A program made the position numbers and the translations under genes. Below are positions 33,508 through 42,201 of a DNA stretch of 64,000 bases, piece by piece. The notes beneath the pieces are model-generated. The model was not told the origin of the DNA. It did not search any database and was given only the letters and a program-made list of their open reading frames with translations. The DNA comes from JAOUEA01 sp963719165 (lineage in GTDB: Bacteria > Actinomycetota > UBA4738 > HRBIN12). The stretch is from the NCBI GenBank assembly GCA_963719165.1, contig CAVRAV010000001.1:806001-870000 (forward strand). Reading direction: 5' to 3'. Position 1 is the stretch's first letter, and every line of letters starts with the position of its first letter.

Positions 33508-36500
33508 CGGGGCTCCCTCGAGATCGCCGCCGCCTGATCGAACGTGAGCCGCGCCTGCGACGGCCCTCGGGCCGCGTCGGCGTGATGCTCCTGGATCGAG
33601 CGCGGTTCCGTGAGGTCACCACGGAGCGCCTCGATCCCTCGGACGGCCGCGAACACCCCCGCGAGCGTCGTCACGCACGGCACGCCCGCGCTGGCCGACG
33701 CGGTGCGGATGAAGTAGCCGTCGGTGCGCGCTCCCCTCCCGAACGGGGTGTTGATCACGAGGTCCACGTGCCCGCCCCGGATCAGCTCGGCCACGTTCTG
33801 CGGGCTCTCACTCACCTTCGCGACGCGCTCGACCGGGATCCCGGCTCGCTCCAGGACCCCCGCGGTTCCCCCGGTGGCCAGCAAGCGGAACCCCATGTCC
33901 GCCAGGCGCTTGGCGGGGAACACCACGGCGCGCTTGTCGCGGTTCGCGACGCTCACGAAGACCGTGCCGCCCGCGGGAAGGGCGTGGCCTGCGGCCACCA
34001 TCGCCTTGGCGAGCGCCATGCCCGAGTCCGCGTCGATGCCCATCACCTCGCCCGTGGACTTCATCTCGGGGCCCAGCACGGTGTCCACGCCGGGGAACCG
34101 GCCAAAGGGAAGGACGGCGGCCTTGACGGCGGTGTAGGGCAGGCGACGATAACGGCGATCGTCGTTGGGGACGACGCCTTCGGCGGACAGCTGCGCGAGG
34201 GTGCGGCCCGCGAGGATCAGCGTGGCCACACGGGCGAGGGACACGCCGATGACCTTGGACACGAAGGGCACGGTGCGCGAGGCGCGAGGATTCGCCTCCA
34301 AGACCCAGATCCGTTCGTCCTTGACGGCGAGCTGGAGGTTGAGCAGCCCGACCACGCCCAGGCGGCGCGCAAGGCGGCGCGTGATGTCCTCGATGACGTC
34401 GAGCTCCTCGTCGGCGAGCGTGGCGGGCGGGATCTGGCACGAAGAATCCCCCGAGTGCACCCCAGCCTCCTCGATGTGTTCCATCACGGCGCCGATGAAC
34501 ACGTCCGTCCCGTCGCAGACGGCGTCCACGTCCACCTCGATGGCGCCCTCCAGGAACCGATCGATCAACACCGGGTGATCGGGCGAGGCCTCGGCCGCCG
34601 TGCGCACGAACCGGTCGAGGTCCCCTTCCTCGTACACGATCTCCATCGCGCGACCGCCCAGGACGTAGGAGGGGCGCACCATCACCGGGTAGCCGATCTG
34701 GGCGGCCATCGCACGAGCCTGCGCCAGGGTGCGAGCTTCGCCGTGCGGCGGGGCGGGGATCTCCAGCTCCTGGAGGATCTTCGCGAACTTCCCGCGGTCC
34801 TCCGCCAGGTCGATCGCCTCGGGCGAGGTGCCGAGGATCGCGAACCCCTCGTCCTGGAGCGTTCGGGCGAGCCCCAGCGGGGTCTGCCCGCCGAGCTGCG
34901 CGATCACGCCCACGGGGCGCTCGGCGCGGCAGACGGCCAGGACGTCTTCGGGCGACAGCGGCTCGAAGTACAGGCGGCTCGACGTGTCGTAGTCGGTCGA
35001 GACGGTCTCCGGGTTCGAGTTCACCATCACCGATTCGAATCCGGCCTCCTCGAGGGCGAACGCCGCATGGACGCACGCGTAATCGAATTCGATCCCCTGC
35101 CCGATCCGGTTCGGGCCTGCGCCCAGGATCACGATGCGCGGCCGCGCGGCCGGGCTCACCTCGGTCTCCTCCTCGTAGCACGAGAAGTGATAGGGCGTGG
35201 TGGCGGGGAACTCACCCCCGCAGGTGTCAACCGTCTTGTACACGGGGGCGATGCCGAGCGCGTCGCGGTGGTCCCGGACCGACGCCTCGGTCGTCTCGCA
35301 CAGGTGGGCGAGCCGCGCGTCGGAGATCCCCGCCCGCTTGGCCTCCCACACCTCTCGCGCGTCCAGCGTCGAGAGTCCGCGGCCCCGCAGCGCCCCGGTC
35401 ACCTCGACGACCTGAAGGATCTGGTCGATGAACCACGGGTCGATGCCGGAGGCCGCCGCGACCTCGTCCACGCCGCATCCACCGGCCAGGGCTCGCTCCA
35501 CGAGGTGCAGGCGCTCCTGCGTGCCCTCAGCGAGCCCCGCCAGGATCTCGCCCTGCGACGACGCCGCGGCGTAGTCCGCGCCGAGGTCGAAGCCGGCCTT
35601 CTCCACGCCGCGGCAGGCTTTGCCGAACGCCTCCTTGAAGGTGCGGCCGATGGCCATGACCTCGCCCACGGACTTCATGGTCGACGTCAGCCTGGGATCG
35701 GCCTCGGAGAACTTCTCGAACGCGAACCGCGGGATCTTCACCACGACGTAGTCGAGGGTGGGCTCGAACGACGCGGGGGTCTCACCCGTGATGTCGTTCG
35801 TGATCTCATCGAGTCGATAGCCGACCGCGAGCAGCGCCGCGATCTTCGCGATGGGGAACCCGGTGGCCTTGGACGCGAGCGCGCTCGACCTGGACACGCG
35901 CGGGTTCATCTCTATCAGCACCTGGCGTCCGGTCGTCGGTTCCACCGCGAACTGGACGTTGGACCCGCCGGTCTCGACCCCGATGACCCGTAGGACCTTC
36001 AGCGCCGCGTCGCGCATCCGCTGGTACTCGCGGTCGGAGAGCGTCTGCTGGGGGGCGACCGTGACGGAGTCGCCCGTATGGATGCCCATGGGGTCGACGT
36101 TCTCGATGGAGCAGACGACCACACCGTTGTCGTCGGCGTCGCGCATGACTTCGAGCTCGAACTCCTTCCAGCCCGCGATCGACTCCTCGACCAGGATCTC
36201 CGCCACCGGGCTGATCTCGAGGGCCCGCCGGGCGAGGGACGCGAGCTCGTCCCGGTCGTGCGCGAACCCGCTCCCGCCCCCACCCAGGGTGAACGAAGCT
36301 CGCACGATGAGGGGATAGCCGATCGACGCCCCGAGCGCGAGGGCCTCCTCCAGCGTGTGGGCCACGCCGGCGCGGGGCACGTCGAGGCCCGCCTCGACCA
36401 TGGCCTCCTTGAACCTGCTGCGGTCCTCGGCGCGATGGATCGCCTCCAGCGAGGCACCGATGAGCCGGATGCCCAGGCGGTCGAGCACGCCCGACTCGGC

Positions 36501-36806
36501 GAGGGCCACCGCGACGTTCAGCGCGGTCTGGCCGCCGATGGTGGGGAGCAGGGCGTCGGGCCGCTCCCGCTCCAGGATCCGCGCCACGGACGCGGGCTCC
36601 AGCGGCTCGACGTACGTGCGGTCGGCGAACCGTGGGTCCGTCATGATCGTGGCCGGGTTCGAGTTCACGAGGACGACCTCGTAGCCATGGTTGCGTAGTG
36701 CCGTGCACGCCTGGGTCCCCGAGTAGTCGAACTCGCACGCCTGTCCGATCACGATCGGCCCCGAGCCGATCACCATGATCCGGTGGATGTCGTCGCGCCG
36801 CGGCAT
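33504..36806 (-). CDS. carB: Carbamoyl phosphate synthase large subunit
   Basis: It makes carbamoyl phosphate for pyrimidines and arginine. The 1,100-residue protein is a duplicated ATP-grasp enzyme: the first half opens with DIHRIMVIGSGPIVIGQACE and contains GGQTALNVAVAL and TLGGGGSGFA; the second half opens with ILGAGPNRIGQGIEFDYACV and contains GGQTPLGLARTL and PSYVLGGRAMEIVY. The C-terminal MGS-like allosteric domain (FVSVANRDKRAVVFPAKRL) binds effectors. The gene is intact over 3.3 kb. The ATG at 36806 lies two bases behind the carA stop. Confidence 0.97.
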   Translation of the reverse strand: MPRRDDIHRIMVIGSGPIVIGQACEFDYSGTQACTALRNHGYEVVLVNSNPATIMTDPRFADRTYVEPLEPASVARILERERPDALLPTIGGQTALNVAVALAESGVLDRLGIRLIGASLEAIHRAEDRSRFKEAMVEAGLDVPRAGVAHTLEEALALGASIGYPLIVRASFTLGGGGSGFAHDRDELASLARRALEISPVAEILVEESIAGWKEFELEVMRDADDNGVVVCSIENVDPMGIHTGDSVTVAPQQTLSDREYQRMRDAALKVLRVIGVETGGSNVQFAVEPTTGRQVLIEMNPRVSRSSALASKATGFPIAKIAALLAVGYRLDEITNDITGETPASFEPTLDYVVVKIPRFAFEKFSEADPRLTSTMKSVGEVMAIGRTFKEAFGKACRGVEKAGFDLGADYAAASSQGEILAGLAEGTQERLHLVERALAGGCGVDEVAAASGIDPWFIDQILQVVEVTGALRGRGLSTLDAREVWEAKRAGISDARLAHLCETTEASVRDHRDALGIAPVYKTVDTCGGEFPATTPYHFSCYEEETEVSPAARPRIVILGAGPNRIGQGIEFDYACVHAAFALEEAGFESVMVNSNPETVSTDYDTSSRLYFEPLSPEDVLAVCRAERPVGVIAQLGGQTPLGLARTLQDEGFAILGTSPEAIDLAEDRGKFAKILQELEIPAPPHGEARTLAQARAMAAQIGYPVMVRPSYVLGGRAMEIVYEEGDLDRFVRTAAEASPDHPVLIDRFLEGAIEVDVDAVCDGTDVFIGAVMEHIEEAGVHSGDSSCQIPPATLADEELDVIEDITRRLARRLGVVGLLNLQLAVKDERIWVLEANPRASRTVPFVSKVIGVSLARVATLILAGRTLAQLSAEGVVPNDDRRYRRLPYTAVKAAVLPFGRFPGVDTVLGPEMKSTGEVMGIDADSGMALAKAMVAAGHALPAGGTVFVSVANRDKRAVVFPAKRLADMGFRLLATGGTAGVLERAGIPVERVAKVSESPQNVAELIRGGHVDLVINTPFGRGARTDGYFIRTASASAGVPCVTTLAGVFAAVRGIEALRGDLTEPRSIQEHHADAARGPSQARLTFDQAAAISREPR

Positions 36807-36808
36807 CT

Positions 36809-37948
36809 TCAGGCGGCTCCCATGAGATCTCGGAACGCGCCGAAGAGGTAGCGAGCGTCGTGCGGACCGGGCGCCGCCTCCGGGTGGTATTGAACGCCGA
36901 ACGCCGGTACGTCGAGGCTCCGCAGCCCCTCGAGCGTGCCGTCGTTGAGGTTGCGATGCGTGAGCACCACCCGACCGCGGTTGCCGCGCGCCGCGCCCTC
37001 GGCGCCCGCCCACCCCTGCGCGTCCACCGCGAAGCCATGATTGTGGCTCGTGATCTCGACGCGGTCCGTCTGGAGGTTCTTCACGGGCTGATTCACGCCC
37101 CGATGCCCGAAACGCATCTTGTACGTGCGGCCACCGAGCGCGAGCCCGAGGAGCTGGTGGCCCAGGCAGATCCCGAACAGGGGAACCGTGCCCAGCAGCT
37201 CGCGCGCCGAGGCCACGCCGTACGTGGTGGCGGCGGGGTCGCCGGGCCCGTTGGACAAGAAGACGCCGTCGAACCCGCCGGCCGCGACGGTGGCGGCGGA
37301 CGTCTGCGCCGGGAACACGGTGGTCTCGATCCCCGCCGCCGCGAGGCCTCGCAGGATGCTGCGCTTCATCCCGTAGTCGTACGCGGCCACTCGATACACC
37401 CGTCCGCCGTCCCTGGAGGCTCCTCCCACGAGCGATCCGGCCTCGTACGGCTCGGGGGTCGTCACGGTTCGGGCCAGGTCCGCGCCCGCCATACCCGGCG
37501 TCGCGAGGACGCGTCCGACCAGCGATCCCGCGTCGAGGTCCAGCGCGGAGATGGCGGCGCGCATCGACCCGCGTTCGCGCAGCACGCGTGTGAGGCGCCG
37601 GGTATCGATGCCCTCGATCCCGGTCACCCCCGCCGCGGACAACGCTTCTTGCAAGGTGGACTCCGCGCGCCAGCTGGAGGCGCGGCGCGACACCTCCCGC
37701 ACGGCGAAGCCCGCCACCCGGATGCCGCTCGATTCCGCGTCGCGTTCGTTCATGCCGTAGTTGCCCTGGTGGGGGTACGTGGCGGCCACGATCTGCCCGG
37801 CGTACGACGGATCGGTCAAGATCTCCTGGTAGCCCGCCATGCCGGTGTTGAACACCGCCTCGCCGAACGCCTCACCCGCCGCGCCGAACGCGGTCCCGCG
37901 GAAGACCGTCCCGTCCTCGAGCGCCAGGATGGCGGCAGGGCCCCTCAT
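36809..37948 (-). CDS. carA: Carbamoyl phosphate synthase small subunit (glutaminase)
   Basis: It releases ammonia from glutamine for CarB. The 379-residue protein has the N-terminal LEDGTVFRGTAFG and GYQEILTDPSYAGQI, and a class I glutaminase with nucleophile C261 in FGICLGHQLLGLALGG and the H355-E357 pair in GVQYHPEAAPGPHD. The ATG at 37948 overlaps the pyrC stop as ATGA. Upstream the same frame runs into pyrC only because of an indel in pyrC, so it is not a fused protein. Confidence 0.96.
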   Translation of the reverse strand: MRGPAAILALEDGTVFRGTAFGAAGEAFGEAVFNTGMAGYQEILTDPSYAGQIVAATYPHQGNYGMNERDAESSGIRVAGFAVREVSRRASSWRAESTLQEALSAAGVTGIEGIDTRRLTRVLRERGSMRAAISALDLDAGSLVGRVLATPGMAGADLARTVTTPEPYEAGSLVGGASRDGGRVYRVAAYDYGMKRSILRGLAAAGIETTVFPAQTSAATVAAGGFDGVFLSNGPGDPAATTYGVASARELLGTVPLFGICLGHQLLGLALGGRTYKMRFGHRGVNQPVKNLQTDRVEITSHNHGFAVDAQGWAGAEGAARGNRGRVVLTHRNLNDGTLEGLRSLDVPAFGVQYHPEAAPGPHDARYLFGAFRDLMGAA

Positions 37949-39250
37949 CGGGTCGGCTTCCCGTCGGCCACGCTCAGGCGCCCGCGCAGCATGGTGAACC
38001 GAACGCGGCCGGCCAGCTCGTGCCCCAGGAACGCCGCGTTCCTCGCCTTCGAGGCGAACGGCGCCTGCACGGTCCAGCGTTGCATGGGGTCGAAGACCAT
38101 CAGGTTCGCCGGTCGGCCCACCTCGATGCCGCCACCGTGCCCGACGGCTCCGAGGATCCGGGCGGGGGCCGTGCTGAGCACCTCGAGGGCGCGCGGCAAG
38201 CCGAGGAGCCCCGGGGCGACGAGGTAGGTCGAGCACGGAGGCCAGCGCGGTCTCGAGCCCGATCGTGCCCGCCGGGGCCTGATCGAACTCGGCCTCCTTC
38301 TCCTCCACGGCGTGGGGAGCGTGGTCGGTGGCGATCGCATCGATGGTTCCGTCCGCCACGCCCGCGCGAAGTGCGTCGCGATCCTCCGCCGATCGCAGGG
38401 GCGGGTTGACCTTGAGGTTGGTGTCGTACGTGCGCAGGTCGTCGTCGGTGAAGACGAGGTGGTGCGGCGTAACCTCGGCGCTCACCCGCACGCCGTCGGC
38501 CTTCGCGGCCCGGACGAGCTCGACCGCGCGCGCCGCGGTGAGGTGACAGATGTGGATGCGCCCGCCGGTCATCCTGGCCACGGCGAGATCGCGCGCGACC
38601 GTGACCTCCTCGGCCTCCGCCGGGCGTCCGTTGAGCCCCATGGTGGCGGAGTTGACGCCCTCGTGCATCTGCCCGCCCTCCACCAGGGAGGGGTCCTCGC
38701 AGTGATCGGCGATCACGATCTCCTCCGGGAAGGCCCTGGCGTAGGTGAGGGCGTTGCGGAGCACTCGTGCGGTGGGCACGCAGTTGCCGTCGTCGCTGAA
38801 CACGCGCACGCCCGCGGCGACCATCTCGCCCATGTCGGCGAGCGACTCCCCCGCCAGGGCCTTGGTGATGGCCCCCACGGGGAAGACGTCGCACAGGCCG
38901 GCCGCCGCCGCCTTCTCGCGGACCTCGGCCACCACGCCGGCGTGATCGGTCACGGGGTCCGTGTTGGCCATGGAGGCGACGGCCGTGTAGCCGCCCACGG
39001 CCGCCGCGCGGGTGCCGGTCTCGATGGTCTCCTTGGCCTCGAACCCCGGCTCCCGCAGGTGCGTGTGCAGGTCCACGAGACCGGGGCAGAGCACGAGGCC
39101 CGCGCAGTCGATCGCCTCCGCGTCGTCGGCGGGGACCTCCGCCCCCACCGCGGCGATCGCCTCGCCCTCGACCAGGACGTCCAGGGATCGGTCGACGCCC
39201 GAAGCCGGGTCCACGACCCGGGCCCCCACGAACCGGTAGCGCTCAGTCAT
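37945..39250 (-). CDS. pyrC: Dihydroorotase (one apparent frameshift)
   Basis: It closes carbamoyl aspartate to dihydroorotate. The protein is of the longer, type I group: metal ligands in VDLHTHLREPG (59-69; H62, H64), IADHCEDPSLV, HICHLTAARAV and AIATDHAPH. Near 38228 one extra base, probably the G in CTCGACC, changes the frame; without it the text continues ASVLTYLVAPGLLGLPRALE, then GGIEVGRPANLMVFDP and stops at 37945. The ATG overlaps pyrB by 8 bases and the stop overlaps carA. Confidence 0.9.
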
Positions 39251-40175
39251 CGGCCGCCCCCGCTTCGGCGGCGCCGAGCAGCAGATAGAGCAAAGACATC
39301 CGGATGGCGATGCCGTTGGTGACCTGCTCCTCGATCAGCGCATGCGGGAGGTCGGCGACGTCCGAATCGATCTCCACCCCGCGGTTCATGGGGCCCGGGT
39401 GCATGATGAACGATCCCTCCGGGAGCATGGCGGCGCGCGCGGCAGTGAGCCCGAACAGCCGGTTGTACTCGCGCACGCTGGGGAAGTACTCGAGGCGCTG
39501 GCGCTCCCGTTGAACGCGCAGCATGTAGCAGACGTCGAGCTTGGGCAGCACGGATGCGATGTCGTAGCTCACGTTCACGCCCCACTGCGGGGCCTCGGGT
39601 GGGATCAGCGTCGGCGGGCCCACGAGCGTCGCCTCGGCGCCCATCTTGACCAACCCGAAGCTCAGGCTCCGAGCCACGCGAGAGTGCAGCACGTCGCCTA
39701 CGATGGCGACGCGCAGGCCCTCGAGCCGCCCGAGTCGCTCCCGCATGGTGTAGAGGTCCAACAGGGCCTGGGTGGGGTGCTCGTGCGTGCCGTCCCCGGC
39801 GTTCAGCACGTGGCCGTCGACCCACCTGGTGAGCTGCAACGGCGAGCCGCTCGAGGAATGGCGGATCACGATGGCGTCGGCCCCCATCGCCTGCAGCGTG
39901 AGCGCCGAATCCTTGAGGCTCTCGCCCTTGGCGACGCTCGAGCCGCTGGAGCTGAAGTTGATGACGTCCGCCGAGAGCCGCTTCGCGGCCAGCTCGAACG
40001 AGATGCGCGTGCGCGTGGAGTTCTCCAGGAAGAAGTTCACCACCGTGCGTCCGCGCAGGGCGGGCACCTTCTTGATGACGCGCGTGCCGACCTCGCGGAA
40101 CGACTCCGCGGTGTCGAGGATCCGCACGACGTCCTCGGCGGTGACGTCGTCCATCGTGAGGAGGTGGCGATTCAT
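39243..40175 (-). CDS. pyrB: Aspartate carbamoyltransferase catalytic subunit
   Basis: It joins carbamoyl phosphate and aspartate, the committed step of pyrimidine synthesis. The 310-residue protein has FFLENSTRTRISFE, SSGSSVAKGESLKDSALTL, HEHPTQALLDLYT, VGDVLHSRVARS and MHPGPMNRGVEI. No regulatory pyrI is present, as in most Gram-positive bacteria. The ATG overlaps the pyrR stop as ATGA. Confidence 0.96.
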   Translation of the reverse strand: MNRHLLTMDDVTAEDVVRILDTAESFREVGTRVIKKVPALRGRTVVNFFLENSTRTRISFELAAKRLSADVINFSSSGSSVAKGESLKDSALTLQAMGADAIVIRHSSSGSPLQLTRWVDGHVLNAGDGTHEHPTQALLDLYTMRERLGRLEGLRVAIVGDVLHSRVARSLSFGLVKMGAEATLVGPPTLIPPEAPQWGVNVSYDIASVLPKLDVCYMLRVQRERQRLEYFPSVREYNRLFGLTAARAAMLPEGSFIMHPGPMNRGVEIDSDVADLPHALIEEQVTNGIAIRMSLLYLLLGAAEAGAADD

Positions 40176-40708
40176 CCCGGCCCCTCGCCGCCCGGTGCCT
40201 GCTCGACGAGCACCCCGTCCTCGCCGTCCATCTCCGCGACCAGCACCCGAACGTCGTCCGCGCGTCGCGTCGGGACGTTCTTGCCCACGAAGTCCGCGCG
40301 GATCGGCAGCTCGCGATGCCCGCGGTCGACGAGCACGGCGAGCTGGATGCGCCGCGGGCGCCCGAAATCCATGAGGGCGTCCATGGCCGCTCGGATCGTC
40401 CGCCCGGTGTAGAGGACGTCGTCGACCAGGACGAGCGTCCTGCCGGTGATGTCGAAGCCGACGCGGGTCTCGTGGACCTCCGGAGCCTCGGCCTTCATGC
40501 CGATGTCGTCGCGGTAGAAGGTGATGTCGAGGACCCCCACGGGAACGGCCCGCCCCTCGATCCGTTGGATCTCGTCCGCGAGTCGCCGGGCCAGATGGTC
40601 GCCGCGGTTCGCGATCCCGATGAGCGCCACGTCCTGCGCGCCGTGGTCGCGCTCCAAGATCTCGTGGGCGATCCGGGTCGTGGCACGCCGGACGTCGTCG
40701 GGGTCCAT
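40172..40708 (-). CDS. pyrR: Pyrimidine operon regulator / uracil phosphoribosyltransferase
   Basis: PyrR senses UMP and binds the leader RNA of the pyr operon; many members also have uracil phosphoribosyltransferase activity. The 178-residue protein has RIAHEILERDHG, LIGIANRGDHLARRL and the PRPP loop LVLVDDVLYTGRTIRAAMDA. The ATG at 40708 gives the usual N terminus. The upstream leader has a PyrR-type binding loop and a terminator hairpin, so autoregulation by attenuation is likely. It is the first gene of pyrRBC-carAB-pyrKDF. Confidence 0.95.
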   Translation of the reverse strand: MDPDDVRRATTRIAHEILERDHGAQDVALIGIANRGDHLARRLADEIQRIEGRAVPVGVLDITFYRDDIGMKAEAPEVHETRVGFDITGRTLVLVDDVLYTGRTIRAAMDALMDFGRPRRIQLAVLVDRGHRELPIRADFVGKNVPTRRADDVRVLVAEMDGEDGVLVEQAPGGEGPG

Positions 40709-40723
40709 CAGGCGCCCACTCAC

Positions 40724-40756
40724 GGAAGAACGCCCTCTCGAGCATGCGAGAGGGCG
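40724..40756 (-). terminator. Attenuator hairpin in the pyr leader
   Basis: CGCCCTCTCG (40731-40740) and CGAGAGGGCG (40747-40756) form a perfect 10-base-pair stem around a six-base loop. On the minus strand the stem is followed by TTCTTCC (40724-40730), a short U-rich stretch. It lies 22 bases or so before pyrR and after the PyrR-binding loop, which is the layout of a PyrR-controlled attenuator. Confidence 0.7.
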
Positions 40757-40787
40757 CCCAGGTTGTATCCCACGTATCCGCTCCCTT

Positions 40788-40806
40788 CCCGGCCTCTCGG
40801 GACCGG
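40788..40806 (-). promoter_or_regulatory. PyrR-binding anti-antiterminator loop
   Basis: The minus strand reads CCGGTCCCGAGAGGCCGGG. The inner part, GGTCCCGAGAGGCC, matches the PyrR recognition consensus ARUCCNGNGAGGYU at all but the first and last positions, and the flanks (CCGG/CCGG type pairing) close a small hairpin. With UMP bound, PyrR would stabilise it and allow the downstream terminator to form. The match is direct; the mechanism is transferred from Bacillus. Confidence 0.72.
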
Positions 40807-40833
40807 ACTTAAAGGGGAAGTGTTCCTGTGTCG

Positions 40834-40839
40834 AGGATA
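40834..40839 (-). promoter_or_regulatory. Candidate -10 box of the pyr operon
   Basis: The minus strand reads TATCCT about 28 bases upstream of the PyrR-binding loop, so the transcript would contain the whole leader. No convincing -35 box was seen. The divergent tatA begins about 115 bases away. Confidence 0.35.
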
Positions 40840-40953
40840 GCACCAGGCGCGAGCCGGCGGACGACCTTCCTGGCGGAGCTCAACCACCGGTCGTACACTG
40901 GCATTCGGTACCGGTTTTCACCGGCACCCTCGATGCGAAGGTGGTGTGGGCAC

Positions 40954-41151
40954 ATGGAATGGGGAGTCGTAGCAGCCGTCGCGGCCGGCGTCGCCTTGCT
41001 GTTCGGGGTGAAGAAGATCCCGGAGTTCGCGCGGAACATCGGCCGGGCACAGGGTGAGTTCAAGAAGGGCCTGCGCGAAGGCGTGACCGAGGAGCCGGAC
41101 GACCCCGGCACGGCCGAGGACAAGCCCGCAAGTCCCACGTCCGACGCCTAG
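40954..41151 (+). CDS. tatA: TatA/E family twin-arginine translocase component
   Basis: TatA forms the membrane channel that exports folded proteins with twin-arginine signals. The 65-residue protein has one N-terminal membrane helix (about 3-18) followed by the hallmark amphipathic helix FGVKKIPEFARNIGRAQGEF with the FG hinge, and a short acidic, charged tail. The ATG at 40954 gives the usual length; an upstream frame of 42 codons lacks similarity. It is one of only two plus-strand genes, divergent from pyrR and convergent with nusB. No tatC is visible in the window. No clear Shine-Dalgarno was seen. Confidence 0.85.
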   Translation: MEWGVVAAVAAGVALLFGVKKIPEFARNIGRAQGEFKKGLREGVTEEPDDPGTAEDKPASPTSDA

Positions 41152-41187
41152 GCCGGACCTTCGACCGACCCCCGAACCGCCCGCGGA

Positions 41188-41616
41188 TCAGCGCTCGGCG
41201 TCCGGGGCCATCGAGGCGTCGGGTCGCACCACTCGCGCGATCGGGCCCAAGACGCCATTGACGAAGCGTCGCGACTCCTCCGCGGACAGGTCGGAGGCGG
41301 CCTCCACCGCCTCGCTGATCGCGACCGAGGTCGGCACCTCGGGCCGGTGCAGGAGCTCCTCCACCGCCACCCGCAATATCGTGCGATCGAGTGCGGCCAT
41401 GCGTGCCACGGTCCACCCCTCGGCGTACTCCGCGAGCAGGAGGTCGATCTCCGGTTCGTGGTCGGCCACGCCCTCGACCAACTCCTGTGCGAACGCCGGG
41501 ACGTGGCGCTCCGCCTCGAGCCAGTCCCGCAGGACCTCGGGGGCCGCCTCGTCGGTGACGTCGGCCTGGTAGAGGATGTCGATGGCGGTCCTGCGCGCGC
41601 TGCGACGGCCCGTCAA
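41188..41616 (-). CDS. nusB: Transcription antitermination protein NusB
   Basis: NusB joins NusE to bind boxA RNA in rRNA leaders and prevents premature termination. The 142-residue all-helical protein has RRSARRTAIDILYQADV, the FAQELVEGVADHEPEID segment, WTVARMAALDRTILRVAVEE and PTSVAISEAVEAASDLSAEE. It overlaps the efp stop by 4 bases. A partner RNA target in this window would be the repeated rRNA leader element. Confidence 0.95.
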   Translation of the reverse strand: MTGRRSARRTAIDILYQADVTDEAAPEVLRDWLEAERHVPAFAQELVEGVADHEPEIDLLLAEYAEGWTVARMAALDRTILRVAVEELLHRPEVPTSVAISEAVEAASDLSAEESRRFVNGVLGPIARVVRPDASMAPDAER

Positions 41617-42179
41617 CGCTTCACGCGTTCGATGTATTCGCCGGAGCGCGTATCGACCTTGATCTGCTCGCCCTCCTCCACGAAGAGCGGCACGTTGACG
41701 ACGGCGCCCGTCTCCAGCGTTGCGGGCTTCATCGCACCCGTCCGAGTGTCGCCCTTGGCACCCGGGTCGCAGCTCGTGATGGTGAGCACCATCGAGGCCG
41801 GCAGGTCCACGGTGATCGGGACGCCCTCGTGCAGCGCGACCTGGGCCTGCGAACCCTCGACGAGGTATGCGGCGGCGTCCCCGACGAGCACGCGCGGGAC
41901 GTGGATCTGCTCGTAGCTCTGGAGGTCCATGAACACGAAATCCTCCGTTTCGGGGTAGAGGTACTGGTAGTCCTTGCGTTCCACGATGGCTTGGTCGACC
42001 TTGACCCCCGCGTTGAAGGTTCGCTCGATCACGGCGCCGCTCTTCACGTTGCGCAGCTTCGTTCGCACGAACGCGCCGCCCTTACCGGGCTTCACGTGCT
42101 GGAACTCGATGATCTGGAAGAGGGTGCCGTCCAGCTCGATCGTCATCCCGTTCTTGAAGTCGTTCGTGGAAACGCTCAC
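41613..42179 (-). CDS. efp: Elongation factor P
   Basis: EF-P frees ribosomes stalled on polyproline. The 188-residue protein has three beta-barrel domains, the tip loop KPGKGGAF (30-37) with lysine K33 that is modified in some species, and the C-terminal signature region ITSCDPGAKGDTRTGAMKPA. No modification genes (epmA, epmB, earP, ymfI) are nearby. It follows pepQ and precedes nusB, the classic order. Confidence 0.96.
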   Translation of the reverse strand: MSVSTNDFKNGMTIELDGTLFQIIEFQHVKPGKGGAFVRTKLRNVKSGAVIERTFNAGVKVDQAIVERKDYQYLYPETEDFVFMDLQSYEQIHVPRVLVGDAAAYLVEGSQAQVALHEGVPITVDLPASMVLTITSCDPGAKGDTRTGAMKPATLETGAVVNVPLFVEEGEQIKVDTRSGEYIERVKR

Positions 42180-42201
42180 GCAGGTCCTCAGCTCCTCGGG
42201 C

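Noticed and set aside
31670..33622. Apparent 650-residue protein joining PyrK and PyrD
   Set aside because: The upstream part is an out-of-frame reading of pyrK; the real pyrD starts at the GTGA overlap.
33582..35993. Plus-strand open frame of 803 codons opposite carB
   Set aside because: It is the antisense shadow of carB, rich in arginine, histidine and glycine.
36809..39250. Apparent 813-residue PyrC-CarA fusion protein
   Set aside because: One extra base near 38228 moves pyrC into the carA frame. The real pyrC C terminus is found in another frame and ends with a normal ATGA overlap.
40731..40756. Palindrome as an attachment site or operator
   Set aside because: Its place between a PyrR-binding loop and pyrR, and the following U-rich bases, fit an attenuator better.
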